Shown here: piece by piece, positions 33,718 through 46,175 of the stretch
Position numbering within the stretch: position 1 is the first letter of the stretch
How the letters are laid out: the number at the start of each line of letters is the position of its first letter
Source: Hyalangium gracile
GTDB taxonomy: Bacteria > Myxococcota > Myxococcia > Myxococcales > Myxococcaceae
Direction of reading: 5' to 3'
Assembly (NCBI RefSeq): GCF_020103725.1
Contig: NZ_JAHXBG010000019.1
Span: forward strand, 124,001 to 188,000
Length of the DNA: 64,000 bases
Notes under the pieces: model-generated
Told to the model about the DNA's origin: nothing
What the model saw: only the letters and a program-made list of their open reading frames with translations
Database searches by the model: none
Program-made: the position numbers and the translations under genes

Positions 33718-35184
33718 CTATTTCCGAGGCCTGGCTCGTGTCATGCGGCGAACGGCCTCGCGCAGCTCCGACTCCTTGAGGCCGGCGTAGCCGAGGCGCA
33801 CGGCGGGTAATGGCTGGCCGTCGAACGTGTACTGCCCGCCATGGGAGAACCACGCTCCCAGGGTGGAAGCGCTCCTGGCCCAGGCGGCGGCGTCCAGGCC
33901 CGGAGCGCAGCGAGCCCACAGCGTCATGCCTCCGGCGGGCACGGTGAAGTCGAGCGCGCCGGACAGCTCCTTGTGGAGCGCCTCGACGAGCGCGTCCCGG
34001 CGTGAGCGATAGACGCCGCGCATCTTGCGGACGTGGCGCTGGAGCTCACCCTCTTCGAGCAGCTCGGCCAGGGCGTACTCCGCGACCAGGTCTCCCTGCC
34101 GGTCCACGACGGCGCGGATGGAAGTCGCGCGCTGGATGAACGGGATGGGAGCGAAGAGGAAGCCGACGCGCAGCCCCGGGGCGAGCACCTTGGAGAGCGT
34201 GCCCACGTAGATGACGACGTTGTCCCGGTCGGCGCTGGCGAGAGGGAGGACGGGGCGGCCCTCGTAGTGAAACTCGTGGTCGTAGTCGTCCTCGATGAGG
34301 GCGCAGCCCGAGCTGCGAGCCCAGGCCAGCAGCGCGAGGCGGCGAGCGGGCGAGAGCGTGACGGTGGTAGGGTACTGATGGTGCGGAGTGAGGTAGACGG
34401 CCCGGAGCCCATGGCGGGCGGCCGCGGCCTCCAGCTTGTCCACACGGATGCCCTCCTCATCGACGGGGATGGGCACGAGCTGGGCCCCCACGGAACGCAG
34501 GGCCTCCCACGCGGGGCGATAGCCCAGGGCCTCCACGGCGACACGGTCTCCCGGACGCACGAGGGCCCGCGCGGCGAGGAAGAGCGCGCCCTGGCTGCCC
34601 CGGGTGACAAGCAGCGAGTCTGGAGTGGCCGCGAGCCCGCGCACGGATGCGAGCATCTGCGCGAGCGCGGCTCGCAGGCGCGGGTGCCCCTGAGGCCCGG
34701 CGTAGTCGAGGAGGCGCTGGCCTCCGAGCTTGAACGCACGACGCCACGCGCGAGCGAGCACCTCGACGGGAAGGAGCCGCACGTCCGGAGTGCCCCCCGA
34801 GAGCACAAGGGCTCCGCGAGGAAAGTCCACGGGCTCACGCGTCCGCAGGGGCGGCTCGAGCGCGAAGCCAACCGAGTCGAGCGTCCGGGAGCGCGGTGAC
34901 GCGGCCGGAGGAGCCGGCTCCACGTCCGGGAGCGCCGAGGAGACGAAGGTGCCCCGCGCGGGGGCGGTGGAGATCCACCCCTGCGCCTCCAGCTCCTGGT
35001 AGGCGGCCAGGACGGTGTTGCGGTGGACACGCAGCGTGGTGGCGAGCGCGCGGCTGCCCGGGAGCGCGGCCCCGGGCTTCAGTCGGCCACGCCGGATGTC
35101 CTCGGAGAGCGCCCGAGCAATCTGGACGAACAGCGGCGTCGGAGACGCCTCATCCAGCGGAACGCTCAGCTCCCAGGTGCGCAT
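33718..35184 (-). CDS. MocR/PdxR-type GntR regulator with aminotransferase-like domain
   Basis: 488 residues. An N-terminal GntR winged helix (PLFVQIARALSEDIRRGRLKPG, VHRNTVLAAYQELEAQG) is joined by a Pro/Ala linker to a fold-type I aminotransferase-like domain. Its PLP lysine is in YVGTLSKVLAPGLRVG and the PLP-binding Asp/Tyr in ALIEDDYDHEFHYEG. MocR regulators sense pyridoxal phosphate or amino acids and often control vitamin B6 or GABA genes; no such gene is adjacent. It lies about 215 nt upstream of the FCD regulator on the same strand. Confidence 0.92.
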   Translation of the reverse strand: MRTWELSVPLDEASPTPLFVQIARALSEDIRRGRLKPGAALPGSRALATTLRVHRNTVLAAYQELEAQGWISTAPARGTFVSSALPDVEPAPPAASPRSRTLDSVGFALEPPLRTREPVDFPRGALVLSGGTPDVRLLPVEVLARAWRRAFKLGGQRLLDYAGPQGHPRLRAALAQMLASVRGLAATPDSLLVTRGSQGALFLAARALVRPGDRVAVEALGYRPAWEALRSVGAQLVPIPVDEEGIRVDKLEAAAARHGLRAVYLTPHHQYPTTVTLSPARRLALLAWARSSGCALIEDDYDHEFHYEGRPVLPLASADRDNVVIYVGTLSKVLAPGLRVGFLFAPIPFIQRATSIRAVVDRQGDLVAEYALAELLEEGELQRHVRKMRGVYRSRRDALVEALHKELSGALDFTVPAGGMTLWARCAPGLDAAAWARSASTLGAWFSHGGQYTFDGQPLPAVRLGYAGLKESELREAVRRMTRARPRK

Positions 35185-35244
35185 GGGGACTCCGGAGCCC
35201 CGTCCCCTCTCCGGAAGAGTGGAGAGGGGCCCTCGCCAGCGGGC

Positions 35245-36924
<1,680 letters not shown>

Positions 36925-37047
36925 CGGGTTCTCGTGCCTCCAAAGTGACGACGGACGTAGGACGTAGACGGTGGCGGATACTAAGGAGGGGCGCTGGGCG
37001 CAAGGAACTCTCCCACGCCCCCTCCTCTGCCGGGCGGAAACGGGCGC

Positions 37048-37563
37048 TCAGCGGCGCAGCCTGTCCCACAGGGACTCGGACGTCATGTACGCGAAGTCCG
37101 CGTCCCCGAAGCGCACCAGGTCCCCATCCTGCACGAAGAACTCCTTGTGCGGCTCCAGCATGTGGCCGTTGATCTGCGTCCCGTTCATCGAGCCCAGGTC
37201 CACCACCGTGCAGCTGTCCGACTGTCCATGCCACGACAGCCGCGCGTGCTCCTTGGAGACGGACGGATCGTTGATGACCAGGTCGCAGCTCGGCAGCCGC
37301 CCCACCATCAGCTCGTCGATGCTCCGCAGCGGCGGCAGGCTGGCCACCAGCAGCTCGTCGAAGCGCAGCATCACCGCCAGCTGCATCGCCTCCAGGCTGG
37401 GGCCCGTGGCCACCAGCGTGCTCTGCGCTCCCATCCGCATCGCCATCTGCTCCACCACCGGCCGTGGCGGCTTCTGAACGAGGACGAAGGGGCCAATCTG
37501 ATTGCAGAAGAAGGCCTCCGTGAGTCGAGAGGCCAACGACCGCAGTTCCCGGACATTGAGCAT
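37048..37563 (-). CDS. FHA-domain protein
   Basis: 171 residues from the ATG at 37563; a longer open frame upstream runs antisense to the ABC genes and is rejected. The C-terminal FHA domain has the phosphothreonine-binding motifs MVGRLPSCDLVIND, SVSKEHARL and VVDLGSMNGTQING. The N-terminal 70 residues are a helical region of unknown role. It probably reads Ser/Thr kinase output; a kinase gene lies 2 kb away, but linkage is only suggestive. Divergent from the ABC exporter pair. Confidence 0.9.
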   Translation of the reverse strand: MLNVRELRSLASRLTEAFFCNQIGPFVLVQKPPRPVVEQMAMRMGAQSTLVATGPSLEAMQLAVMLRFDELLVASLPPLRSIDELMVGRLPSCDLVINDPSVSKEHARLSWHGQSDSCTVVDLGSMNGTQINGHMLEPHKEFFVQDGDLVRFGDADFAYMTSESLWDRLRR

Positions 37564-37617
37564 GGGCGCGCAGTCTAGCGCCAGACTTCGTGGAGGTGCT
37601 AAAGCCCGGCCTCCTCC

Positions 37618-38550
37618 ATGTCCGCCCCCGTCCTCGAGCTGCAGGGCCTCACCAAGAGCTATTCGAAGCTCACCGCGCTGTCCGACGTGAACCTCTCCAT
37701 CCAGCCGGGGGAGATCTTCGCCCTGCTGGGCCCCAACGGCGCCGGGAAGACGACGCTCATCGGCTCGGTCTGCGGACTGGTGAAGAAGACGAGCGGCCGC
37801 ATCCTCCTGTTCGGCAAGGACCTGGACCAGGACCCCGTCACCCCCCGCTATGACGTGGGCCTGGTCCCCCAGGAGATCAACTTCGACCCCTTCTTCTCGG
37901 TGGCCGAGTCCCTCTACATCCAGATGGGCTACTACGGCCGCCCCCGGGACGAGGCCCGCGTGAACGAGGTGCTCACCGCCCTCAACCTCCACGCCAAGAA
38001 GGACGCGCTCACCCGCGCCCTCTCCGGCGGCATGAAGCGCCGGCTGCTCATCGCCAAGGCCCTGGTGCACCGCCCCAAGCTCGTCTTCCTGGACGAGCCC
38101 ACCGCCGGCGTGGACGTAGAGCTGCGCCGCGACCTGTGGACGTACGTGCGCAAGCTGGCCTCCGAGGGCACCACCATCGTCCTCACCACCCACTACCTCG
38201 AGGAGGCCGAGGAGCTGGCCGACCGCGTGGGCGTCATCAACGAGGGGCGCCTGCTGCTGGTGGAGGACAAGGCCTCCGTCATGCGCCGCTTCGGCGAGCG
38301 CCGCCTCGTCGTCACCTTCGAGCAGCCCCTGCCCGAGCTGCCCGAGGCCGCCCGCCGCTTCACCGCCACCCTCTCCGAGGACCGCCGCACCCTCACCTAT
38401 ATCGAGCGCGAGGGCACCCCGCCCTCCGGCGAGCTGCTGCGCGCCCTCTACGCCCAGGGCCTGCCCATCTCCGACGTGGAGACGCGGCGCTCCCGCCTCG
38501 AGGACGTCCTCATCGAAATCCTCCGCGGCCGCCCGCAGAAGGCCGCCTGA
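37618..38550 (+). CDS. ABC-2 exporter, ATP-binding subunit (YadG-like)
   Basis: 310 residues. Walker [11 protein letters not shown]-loop VPQEINFDPFFS, signature LSGGMKRRL, Walker B LVFLDEPTAGVD and the H-loop His in VLTTHYLEEAEEL are all present. The last 90 residues form the regulatory tail of DrrA/YadG-type ATPases. It powers export through the permease encoded 28 nt downstream; substrate unknown. Confidence 0.93.
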   Translation: MSAPVLELQGLTKSYSKLTALSDVNLSIQPGEIFALLGPNGAGKTTLIGSVCGLVKKTSGRILLFGKDLDQDPVTPRYDVGLVPQEINFDPFFSVAESLYIQMGYYGRPRDEARVNEVLTALNLHAKKDALTRALSGGMKRRLLIAKALVHRPKLVFLDEPTAGVDVELRRDLWTYVRKLASEGTTIVLTTHYLEEAEELADRVGVINEGRLLLVEDKASVMRRFGERRLVVTFEQPLPELPEAARRFTATLSEDRRTLTYIEREGTPPSGELLRALYAQGLPISDVETRRSRLEDVLIEILRGRPQKAA

Positions 38551-38578
38551 GCCCCCTCCCCCGCCCGCACCGATACCT

Positions 38579-39340
38579 ATGAACACCCAAGGGATGAAGA
38601 CGCTGTTCGCGAAGGAGGTCCGCCGCTTCATGCGCGTGCCGGGCCAGACCGTCCTCTCGCCGCTCATCAGCACCACGCTCTACTTCATCGTCTTCGGCTA
38701 CTCCATCTCCAGCCGCATCCACGAGGTGGAGGGCACCCCGTACCTGCCCTTCATCGTCCCGGGCCTCATCTTCCTGGGCATCGCCAACAACGCCTTCCTC
38801 AACTCCAGCTCCTCGCTGTTCATCACCAAGATTCAGGGCACGGTGGTGGACCTGCTCGTGGCCCCGCTGGGCCCCGGCGAGCTGATGGCCGGCTTCATCG
38901 GCGGCGCCATGGTGCGCGGCCTGGTGGTGGGCGGCCTCACCTGGGCGGTGGCCGCCATCTTCACCGGCTTCAGCCTCCAGCACGCCCTGGTGGCCGCCTA
39001 CTTCCTGCTCATTGCCTCCTACGTCTTCAGCGTGCTGGGCATGCTGGCCGCCGTCTGGGCCGAGAAGTTCGAGCAGATCAACTTCTTCCCCACCTTCGTG
39101 ATGATGCCGCTCACCTTCCTGGGCGGCGTCTTCTACTCGGTGCGCGAGCTGCCCTCGCCCTGGAACCACATCAGCCTCTTCAACCCCATGGTCTACATGG
39201 TGGAGGGGCTGCGCTACGGCATGCTCGGACGCAGCATCTTCCCGCCCGTGCTCGGCGGCGGCATCCTCCTGGGGCTCGCCGTGGTGGCCACCATCGTGGC
39301 CTGGCTGGCCCTGCGCTCCGGCTACAAGCTGAAGGCCTGA
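38579..39340 (+). CDS. ABC-2 exporter, permease subunit (YadH-like)
   Basis: 253 residues with six predicted membrane spans, the usual size of this family. The segments ISTTLYFIVFGYSI, YLPFIVPGLIFLGI and FVMMPLTFLGGVFYSVREL match the ABC-2 permease pattern (PF01061). It pairs with the preceding ATPase as a homodimeric inner-membrane exporter of YadGH/Nod type. Confidence 0.92.
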   Translation: MNTQGMKTLFAKEVRRFMRVPGQTVLSPLISTTLYFIVFGYSISSRIHEVEGTPYLPFIVPGLIFLGIANNAFLNSSSSLFITKIQGTVVDLLVAPLGPGELMAGFIGGAMVRGLVVGGLTWAVAAIFTGFSLQHALVAAYFLLIASYVFSVLGMLAAVWAEKFEQINFFPTFVMMPLTFLGGVFYSVRELPSPWNHISLFNPMVYMVEGLRYGMLGRSIFPPVLGGGILLGLAVVATIVAWLALRSGYKLKA

Positions 39341-39464
39341 GCTCCCATGCCTGTCCACCAGCCGTCATCCGACAATTCCGGACTGTCCGCTTCCTCGCTT
39401 GGAGGACAGACAGAAAGACGGGCTTTCACGGATTGCCAGAGAACGGAGTATCGTAAGCTGAGAA

Positions 39465-41102
<1,638 letters not shown>

Positions 41103-41109
41103 CCCCGCC

Positions 41110-43134
41110 TCACACGCGCGGCGGAGACTGGGCCACCAGCCGCCGGATGAGCTCGGGCTCGAAGGGCTTGTCGATGCGCGGGTGCGAGAAGTTCTGCAGG
41201 AACGAGCGCGCCCGCGTGGTGAACCCGCCCCCCGTCATGAAGACGAGCCGCGGCAGGCACTCGGGGTGGCGCCGGGCCAGCTCGGCGTGCACGTCCATGC
41301 CCGTCAGGTCCGTCATCATCAAGTCACAGAAGATGCGGTCGAACTCCGTGTCGCGCTCCAGCAGCTCGAGCGCCTCGCGCCCGCTGTTGGACACCACCAC
41401 CTCGTTGCCGCGGCCGATGATGCGGCGCATGACGGAGGCGATGCCCGGCTCGTCGTCGATGACGAGCACGCGCTTGCCCTGCACGGACGGCGTCTCCGGC
41501 GCGGCGGCCAGCGACGGCACCTGCACCTCGGACTCGGCCCCCCGCGTGGGCAGCACCACGCGGAACGTGCTGCCCTTGCCGGGCGTGCTGGCCACCGTCA
41601 GCTCCCCGCGCAGCGCCTTGATGATGCCGTGGCAGATGGACAGCCCCAGCCCGGTGCCCTCGCCCTGGGGCTTGGTGGTGAAGAAGGGCTCGAAGGCGCG
41701 CGCCCGCACCTCCGGCGACATGCCCACCCCGGTGTCCGTCACCTCCACCACCACCTGGTTCTCCCGCATGGAGGTGGTGAGGACGATGCGGTGGCGCGCC
41801 GAGTCCCCCTCGGGAATGGCCTGCGCCGCGTTGATGAGCAGGTTGAGGAACACCTGGCCCAGCTTGGCCTCGTTGGCCCACACCGGCTGCACCGTGCCGA
41901 AGCACTTCACCACCTGCGCGCGGTAGCGGATGTGGTTCATCGCCATGGAGAGGCTGAACTCCAGCGCCGCGTGCACGTCCACCGGGCGCAGGTGCACGTC
42001 GTCTCCCCGGGCGAACGTCTTCAGGTCCCGGACGATGCCGCGGATGCGCTCGGCGCCCTCGCGCGCCTCCTCCAGCGCCTCGGACGTCTCCCGCAGCGCC
42101 TCGCGCGCCTCCACCTGCGGCAGCGTGGAGATGGCCTCCAGCGCGAAGTGGATGTTGCCCATCACGAAGGACAGCGGGTTGTTGATCTCATGCCCCACCC
42201 CGGCCGCCAGCTGGCCGGCCACCGCCAGCTTCTCCGACTGGACGAGCTTCTCGCGCGCCGCCAAGAGCTCCCGCGCGCGCTGGCGCGCCAGCTCCTCCGC
42301 CTCCAGCCGCCCCGAGTGCTCGCGGTGCAGCAGCGCGTCCCGCTCCTGCTCCGCGCGCTTCCGCTCGGTGGCGTCCCGGAAGAAGATGGCGATGCCCGTG
42401 CCCGAGGGGTACGCGTGCATGTCCAGCCAGACGCCGGGCGAGTACTCCATCTCGAACGAGGTGGACTCGCGCTCGGCCATCACCCGGCGGAACTCGCGCT
42501 CGGTGACGGTGCCCACCAGCTCCGGGCAGGTGTCCCAGAGGCTGCGGCCGAAGAGCTTCTCGCGCGGCTTGCCCTTGAGCTGGAGCGCGATGCGGTTCAC
42601 GTACGTATAGCGCCACTGCGCATCCACGGAGATGAAGCCCTCGGGCAGGTTCTCGAGGATCTCCACCATCCTGTCGCGCGTCTCGCGCAGCCCCGTCTCC
42701 GCGCGCCGGGCCGCGGTGATGTCTCTCAGGCGCACCAGCACGCCGTCCCGGAAGCGCGCCACGGTGGCCTGAAGCCAGCCGTCGAATCCCTCGCACGAGT
42801 GGGGGAACACCTGCTGGCACGACTGGCCCGTCTCCACCACCTGGTGGAAGGCCTCGAACTGCCCGGCCAGGCCGAGCTCCGGCGGCACCTCGTGCAGCCT
42901 GCGCTTCACCAGCCCGCCCACGCGCCAGCTCAGCACGCGCTCCGCGGCGGGGTTGGCGTAGATCCACTCGAAGTCGACGATGGAGCCCTCGTCATCGCGC
43001 ACGGCGCGCAACGCCATGCTGCCTTCGGGGTGCGAGTGCTCCACCTCCACCAGCACTCTCAGAACCTCATCCGCCTCCCAGCTGTAAGCGCCTCGGAAGA
43101 ACTTCGGGGGCTCGATGAATGCGGGCTTGGGCAT
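41110..43134 (-). CDS. Hybrid sensor histidine kinase (PAS-PAS-HisKA-HATPase-REC)
   Basis: 674 residues from MPKPAFIEPP; GGAGG lies 10-14 nt before this ATG, while the longer frame to 43242 has no start signal. Two PAS domains (about 30-140, and 160-280 with ILENLPEGFISVDAQWRYTYVN) are followed by HisKA with GVGHEINNPLSFV near 315, a HATPase (NLLINAAQAIP, DTGVGMS, GEGTGLGLSI) and a C-terminal receiver whose phospho-acceptor Asp is in IFCDLMMTD near 605. No membrane span, so it is cytoplasmic. Convergent with the PEGA kinase, 7 nt apart. Confidence 0.92.
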   Translation of the reverse strand: MPKPAFIEPPKFFRGAYSWEADEVLRVLVEVEHSHPEGSMALRAVRDDEGSIVDFEWIYANPAAERVLSWRVGGLVKRRLHEVPPELGLAGQFEAFHQVVETGQSCQQVFPHSCEGFDGWLQATVARFRDGVLVRLRDITAARRAETGLRETRDRMVEILENLPEGFISVDAQWRYTYVNRIALQLKGKPREKLFGRSLWDTCPELVGTVTEREFRRVMAERESTSFEMEYSPGVWLDMHAYPSGTGIAIFFRDATERKRAEQERDALLHREHSGRLEAEELARQRARELLAAREKLVQSEKLAVAGQLAAGVGHEINNPLSFVMGNIHFALEAISTLPQVEAREALRETSEALEEAREGAERIRGIVRDLKTFARGDDVHLRPVDVHAALEFSLSMAMNHIRYRAQVVKCFGTVQPVWANEAKLGQVFLNLLINAAQAIPEGDSARHRIVLTTSMRENQVVVEVTDTGVGMSPEVRARAFEPFFTTKPQGEGTGLGLSICHGIIKALRGELTVASTPGKGSTFRVVLPTRGAESEVQVPSLAAAPETPSVQGKRVLVIDDEPGIASVMRRIIGRGNEVVVSNSGREALELLERDTEFDRIFCDLMMTDLTGMDVHAELARRHPECLPRLVFMTGGGFTTRARSFLQNFSHPRIDKPFEPELIRRLVAQSPPRV

Positions 43135-43486
43135 GCCTGGGATCCTCCAACGCGCGACATCCGACCGTGCACGGAGCGCCAGAGCTTCAGCCGCCGCGCA
43201 CCCGCAAGCGTACTTGCTTGCTCCTGGGGATCGAGACTCCATCCCCCCTCGACAACGGCCGCCTGTGAACAGACAAGCGACGGAAGCAGTTAACGATAAC
43301 GCACGGTAATTTCAAGAATGCCACGCCACGCATTGCAGCCGGACACCGTGGCTGGATTTCGCGCACGCACAGCCACGGGGAATTCCTATCTCCGACGCCG
43401 CCTCAGCGGAATCCTGCAATGCGACCACCCATGCTGATGAAGCTGGGTGGCAGGAGACCTTGGGTGTCCCAAAGCCAGACAGCCAA
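43135..43486. other. 352-bp gap with a 9-bp inverted repeat
   Basis: The gap lies between the treZ stop and the hybrid kinase start (both minus strand). CCGTGGCTG (43346-43354) pairs perfectly with CAGCCACGG (43370-43378) around 15 nt. No T-tract follows on either strand, so it may be an operator rather than a terminator. AT-rich sequence at 43285-43315 is a candidate promoter region for the kinase. No ORF here is convincing. Confidence 0.5.
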
Positions 43487-45337
43487 TCAGCTCGGGATTC
43501 GCACCACCACGGCGGACGGGCCCTCGAGCCGGATGACGCCATCGCGCAACGGGGGAAGCTCGACAGTGCCGCCAAAGCGGGGAGCCTCGCTCCACAGCAA
43601 CACCTTGGCCTGCCGGCCCTCGGGCAGCGCGTACTCCAGCGAGCCCTTCACGTTGACGAAGACGAGCAGCCGCTGCTCCACCGTCCTGCGCTCGAGCACG
43701 AGCGCGTCCGGGCCCACCACGCGCGCGTCATGGTTGCCTCGGCGGCGCGACCGCAGCTCGGGCTCGCTGGCGCGCAGTCGCAGCAGTTCCTGGTAGAGCG
43801 CGCGTACGCCCGCGTGCGGTGGGCGCTCGGCCTCGCTCCAGTCCAGGCGCGAGCGCTCGAAGGTCGCCACCGCCTGCGGATCCGGCACCGTATCTCCCGC
43901 GAAGCGGGTGAAGCCGGCGAACTCCTTGCGCCGGCCCTCGGTGACGAGCCGCCCCAGCTCCTCGTTGTGGTCGGTGAAGTAGAGGAAGGGCGTGCTCGCG
44001 TTCCACTCCTGCCCCATGAAGAGCAGCGGCGTGTACGGCGACAAGAGCAGCAGCGTGCTCATCGCCCGGAAGGCCGCTGGCGACACGTCATGGCCCAGCC
44101 GCTCTCCGTGCGCGCGGTTGCCCACCTGGTCATGGTTCTGGATGCAGTGCACGAAGCCGCGCGGCGACAGCCCGCTGGCGGAGGTGCCTCGGGCGTGGCC
44201 CAGGTTCTTCGACTCCTGGCCCTCGTAGAACCAGCCCTGGCGCAGCGTGCGCGCGATGTCCTCCGCGCTGCCCGTGTAGTCCTGGTAGTAGCCCTCGCTG
44301 TCGCCCGCGAAGGCGCGGCGCAGCTGGTGGTGGAAGTCGTCCGCCCAGACGCCGTCCAGCCCCATGCCTCCGTCGGAGGCGGGGCGCACCAGCCGGGCCT
44401 CGTTGCGCTCGTCCTCGGCGATGATGAGCACCTGGCGGTCCAGCGCGGCGGCGCGCGCCCGGGCGACGAGCTCCTCCAGCAGGTGCGGCGAGCCGTCATC
44501 CACGATGGCATGCGCCGCGTCCAGCCGCAGGCCGTCCGCGTGGTAGTCGCGGATCCACATCTCCACGTTGGAGAGCACCATCTCCCGCACGGGCGCCGAG
44601 TGCTTGCCGTCGTAGTTCACCGCATCGCCCCACGGGGTGTGGTGCCTGTCGGTGAAGTAGTGCGGCGAGTAGCAGCGCAGGTAGTTCCCGTCCGGCCCGA
44701 AGTGGTTGTAGACGGCGTCGATGAGCACGGACAGCCCCTGCGCGTGCGCGGCGTCGATGAGCCGGCGCAGGCCGGTGGGGCCGCCATAGGCGTGCAGGGG
44801 CGCGAAGAGGTCCACGCCGTCATAGCCCCAGTTGCGCGTGCCCGGGAAGCTGGCCAGGGGCATGAGCTCCAGGGTGTTGATGCCCAGCTCGCGCAGGCCC
44901 TTCAGCTTGGGGATGAGCGCCTCGAAGGTGCCCTCGGGCGTGGCGGTGCCCACGTGCACCTCGTAGATGACGAGCGACTCGGGGTCCGGGCCCCGCCAGC
45001 CCAGGTCCGTCCACTCGAAGTCCGGCACCACCACCTCGGAGGGGCCGTGCACGCCCATGGGCTGCGAGCGGGACCAGGGGTCCGGGAAGGGCCCCTCTCC
45101 ATCCACGCGCAGCTTGTAGCACACGCCCGCTCCGGCTCCCTCCAGCACGGCGCCGAAGCAGTCGCCCGGCTCGGGCGTCATGGGCAGCACCCGGCCCGGC
45201 TTGCCCTCGCCATCGTGCAGGACGACTTCGAGCCGTCGATGGCCCGGCGCCCAGACACGCCAGCGCACGCGATTGCCAGACTCCACCCAGGCGCCCAGTC
45301 GAGGCACCGCCACCCGAGATTCCGCCACTTGCTCCAT
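43487..45337 (-). CDS. treZ: Malto-oligosyltrehalose trehalohydrolase
   Basis: 616 residues from MEQVAESRVAV, or 8 more from the ATG at 45361. An N-terminal CBM48-like domain (RVRWRVWAPGHRRLEVVLH) precedes a GH13 barrel. The catalytic Asp is in GLRLDAAHAI, the acid Glu in LIIAEDERNEARL and the third Asp in IQNHDQVGNR. NWGYDGVDLFAP and WNASTPFLYFTDH are typical of TreZ rather than of branching enzymes. It releases trehalose from maltooligosyl-trehalose in the cytoplasm. Its partner TreY is not in the window. Confidence 0.93.
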   Translation of the reverse strand: MEQVAESRVAVPRLGAWVESGNRVRWRVWAPGHRRLEVVLHDGEGKPGRVLPMTPEPGDCFGAVLEGAGAGVCYKLRVDGEGPFPDPWSRSQPMGVHGPSEVVVPDFEWTDLGWRGPDPESLVIYEVHVGTATPEGTFEALIPKLKGLRELGINTLELMPLASFPGTRNWGYDGVDLFAPLHAYGGPTGLRRLIDAAHAQGLSVLIDAVYNHFGPDGNYLRCYSPHYFTDRHHTPWGDAVNYDGKHSAPVREMVLSNVEMWIRDYHADGLRLDAAHAIVDDGSPHLLEELVARARAAALDRQVLIIAEDERNEARLVRPASDGGMGLDGVWADDFHHQLRRAFAGDSEGYYQDYTGSAEDIARTLRQGWFYEGQESKNLGHARGTSASGLSPRGFVHCIQNHDQVGNRAHGERLGHDVSPAAFRAMSTLLLLSPYTPLLFMGQEWNASTPFLYFTDHNEELGRLVTEGRRKEFAGFTRFAGDTVPDPQAVATFERSRLDWSEAERPPHAGVRALYQELLRLRASEPELRSRRRGNHDARVVGPDALVLERRTVEQRLLVFVNVKGSLEYALPEGRQAKVLLWSEAPRFGGTVELPPLRDGVIRLEGPSAVVVRIPS

Positions 45338-45663
45338 ATCCCTTCGATTTAATGCGCCCATGTCCTACCGAGGAGCACCTCGGACGAGAGTCCCAAGTGG
45401 ATCCGCTCCCAGGTGTTCACTGCTGGCCCGCCGGACTGTCCGCTGCCTGCCTTCTATCCGCCCGCGGGGGCAACCCGGTGCAGGAGCCAGGGCAGCGTCA
45501 CCCACCGCGGCAGGGGCAGCTCCCGGTGCCATATCCGGCAGGGAGCAGCCCGGGGACCGGGCGCCCGCCGCGCCCCCGCCCCTGGTGCCAGGGAGGCATG
45601 GAGGCTCCGCCGCGCGCACGGACCGTCCTTACGGTGTGCGGGAGACGCCGGAGGCGGCACGCC

Positions 45664-46047
45664 ATGCATCACACTCGGGAAATCCCTCGCGAGGTCTGGT
45701 CCGACTACCTGACGCTGCTGAGCAGCATCACCCGCTCGCAGTGGGTGCGCATCGAGGCCATCAGCTCCGACATAGGCGAGCAGCCGCTGGCCCAGCGCCT
45801 GCCGCTCATCGACATCACCTTCGTGGAGAAGGGCAGCGACCAGGGCGCCATCGAGGTGACGGTGGGCCGGCCGGGCGAGGAGATCACCCACCGCATCTTC
45901 CAGCCGGGCCACATCTACGCCGACGAGAGCGAGAGCGGCGAGCTGGAGTGCCTGGACATCGAAGACGCCGAGCGCACCAAGACGCTCATCTTCTTCGAGC
46001 CGCTCCAGGCCATCGACGAGCTCTCCGGCTCCTCGTCGCACCTGTGA
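45664..46047 (+). CDS. DUF5335-family protein
   Basis: 127 residues from the ATG at 45664, chosen because GGAGG lies 10-14 nt upstream; the frame is open to 45352 but the extension is low-complexity. The opening REIPREVWSDYLTLLS and the following RIEAIS and LPLIDITF blocks fit DUF5335, a small uncharacterised bacterial family. No signal peptide or membrane span. It stands alone between the treZ and metzincin genes. Confidence 0.75.
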   Translation: MHHTREIPREVWSDYLTLLSSITRSQWVRIEAISSDIGEQPLAQRLPLIDITFVEKGSDQGAIEVTVGRPGEEITHRIFQPGHIYADESESGELECLDIEDAERTKTLIFFEPLQAIDELSGSSSHL

Positions 46048-46175
46048 GCAGGCGGCGCCAGCGGGCGCGCCAGGAATGAAGAAGGCCGGAGCCGCCCTCC
46101 GTCGAGGAGCGCGACCCCGGCCCTGGGTTCCTCCGTCGGCCGCGGCTCACGCGGCGCGAGTGGGAGGGTGCGAGA

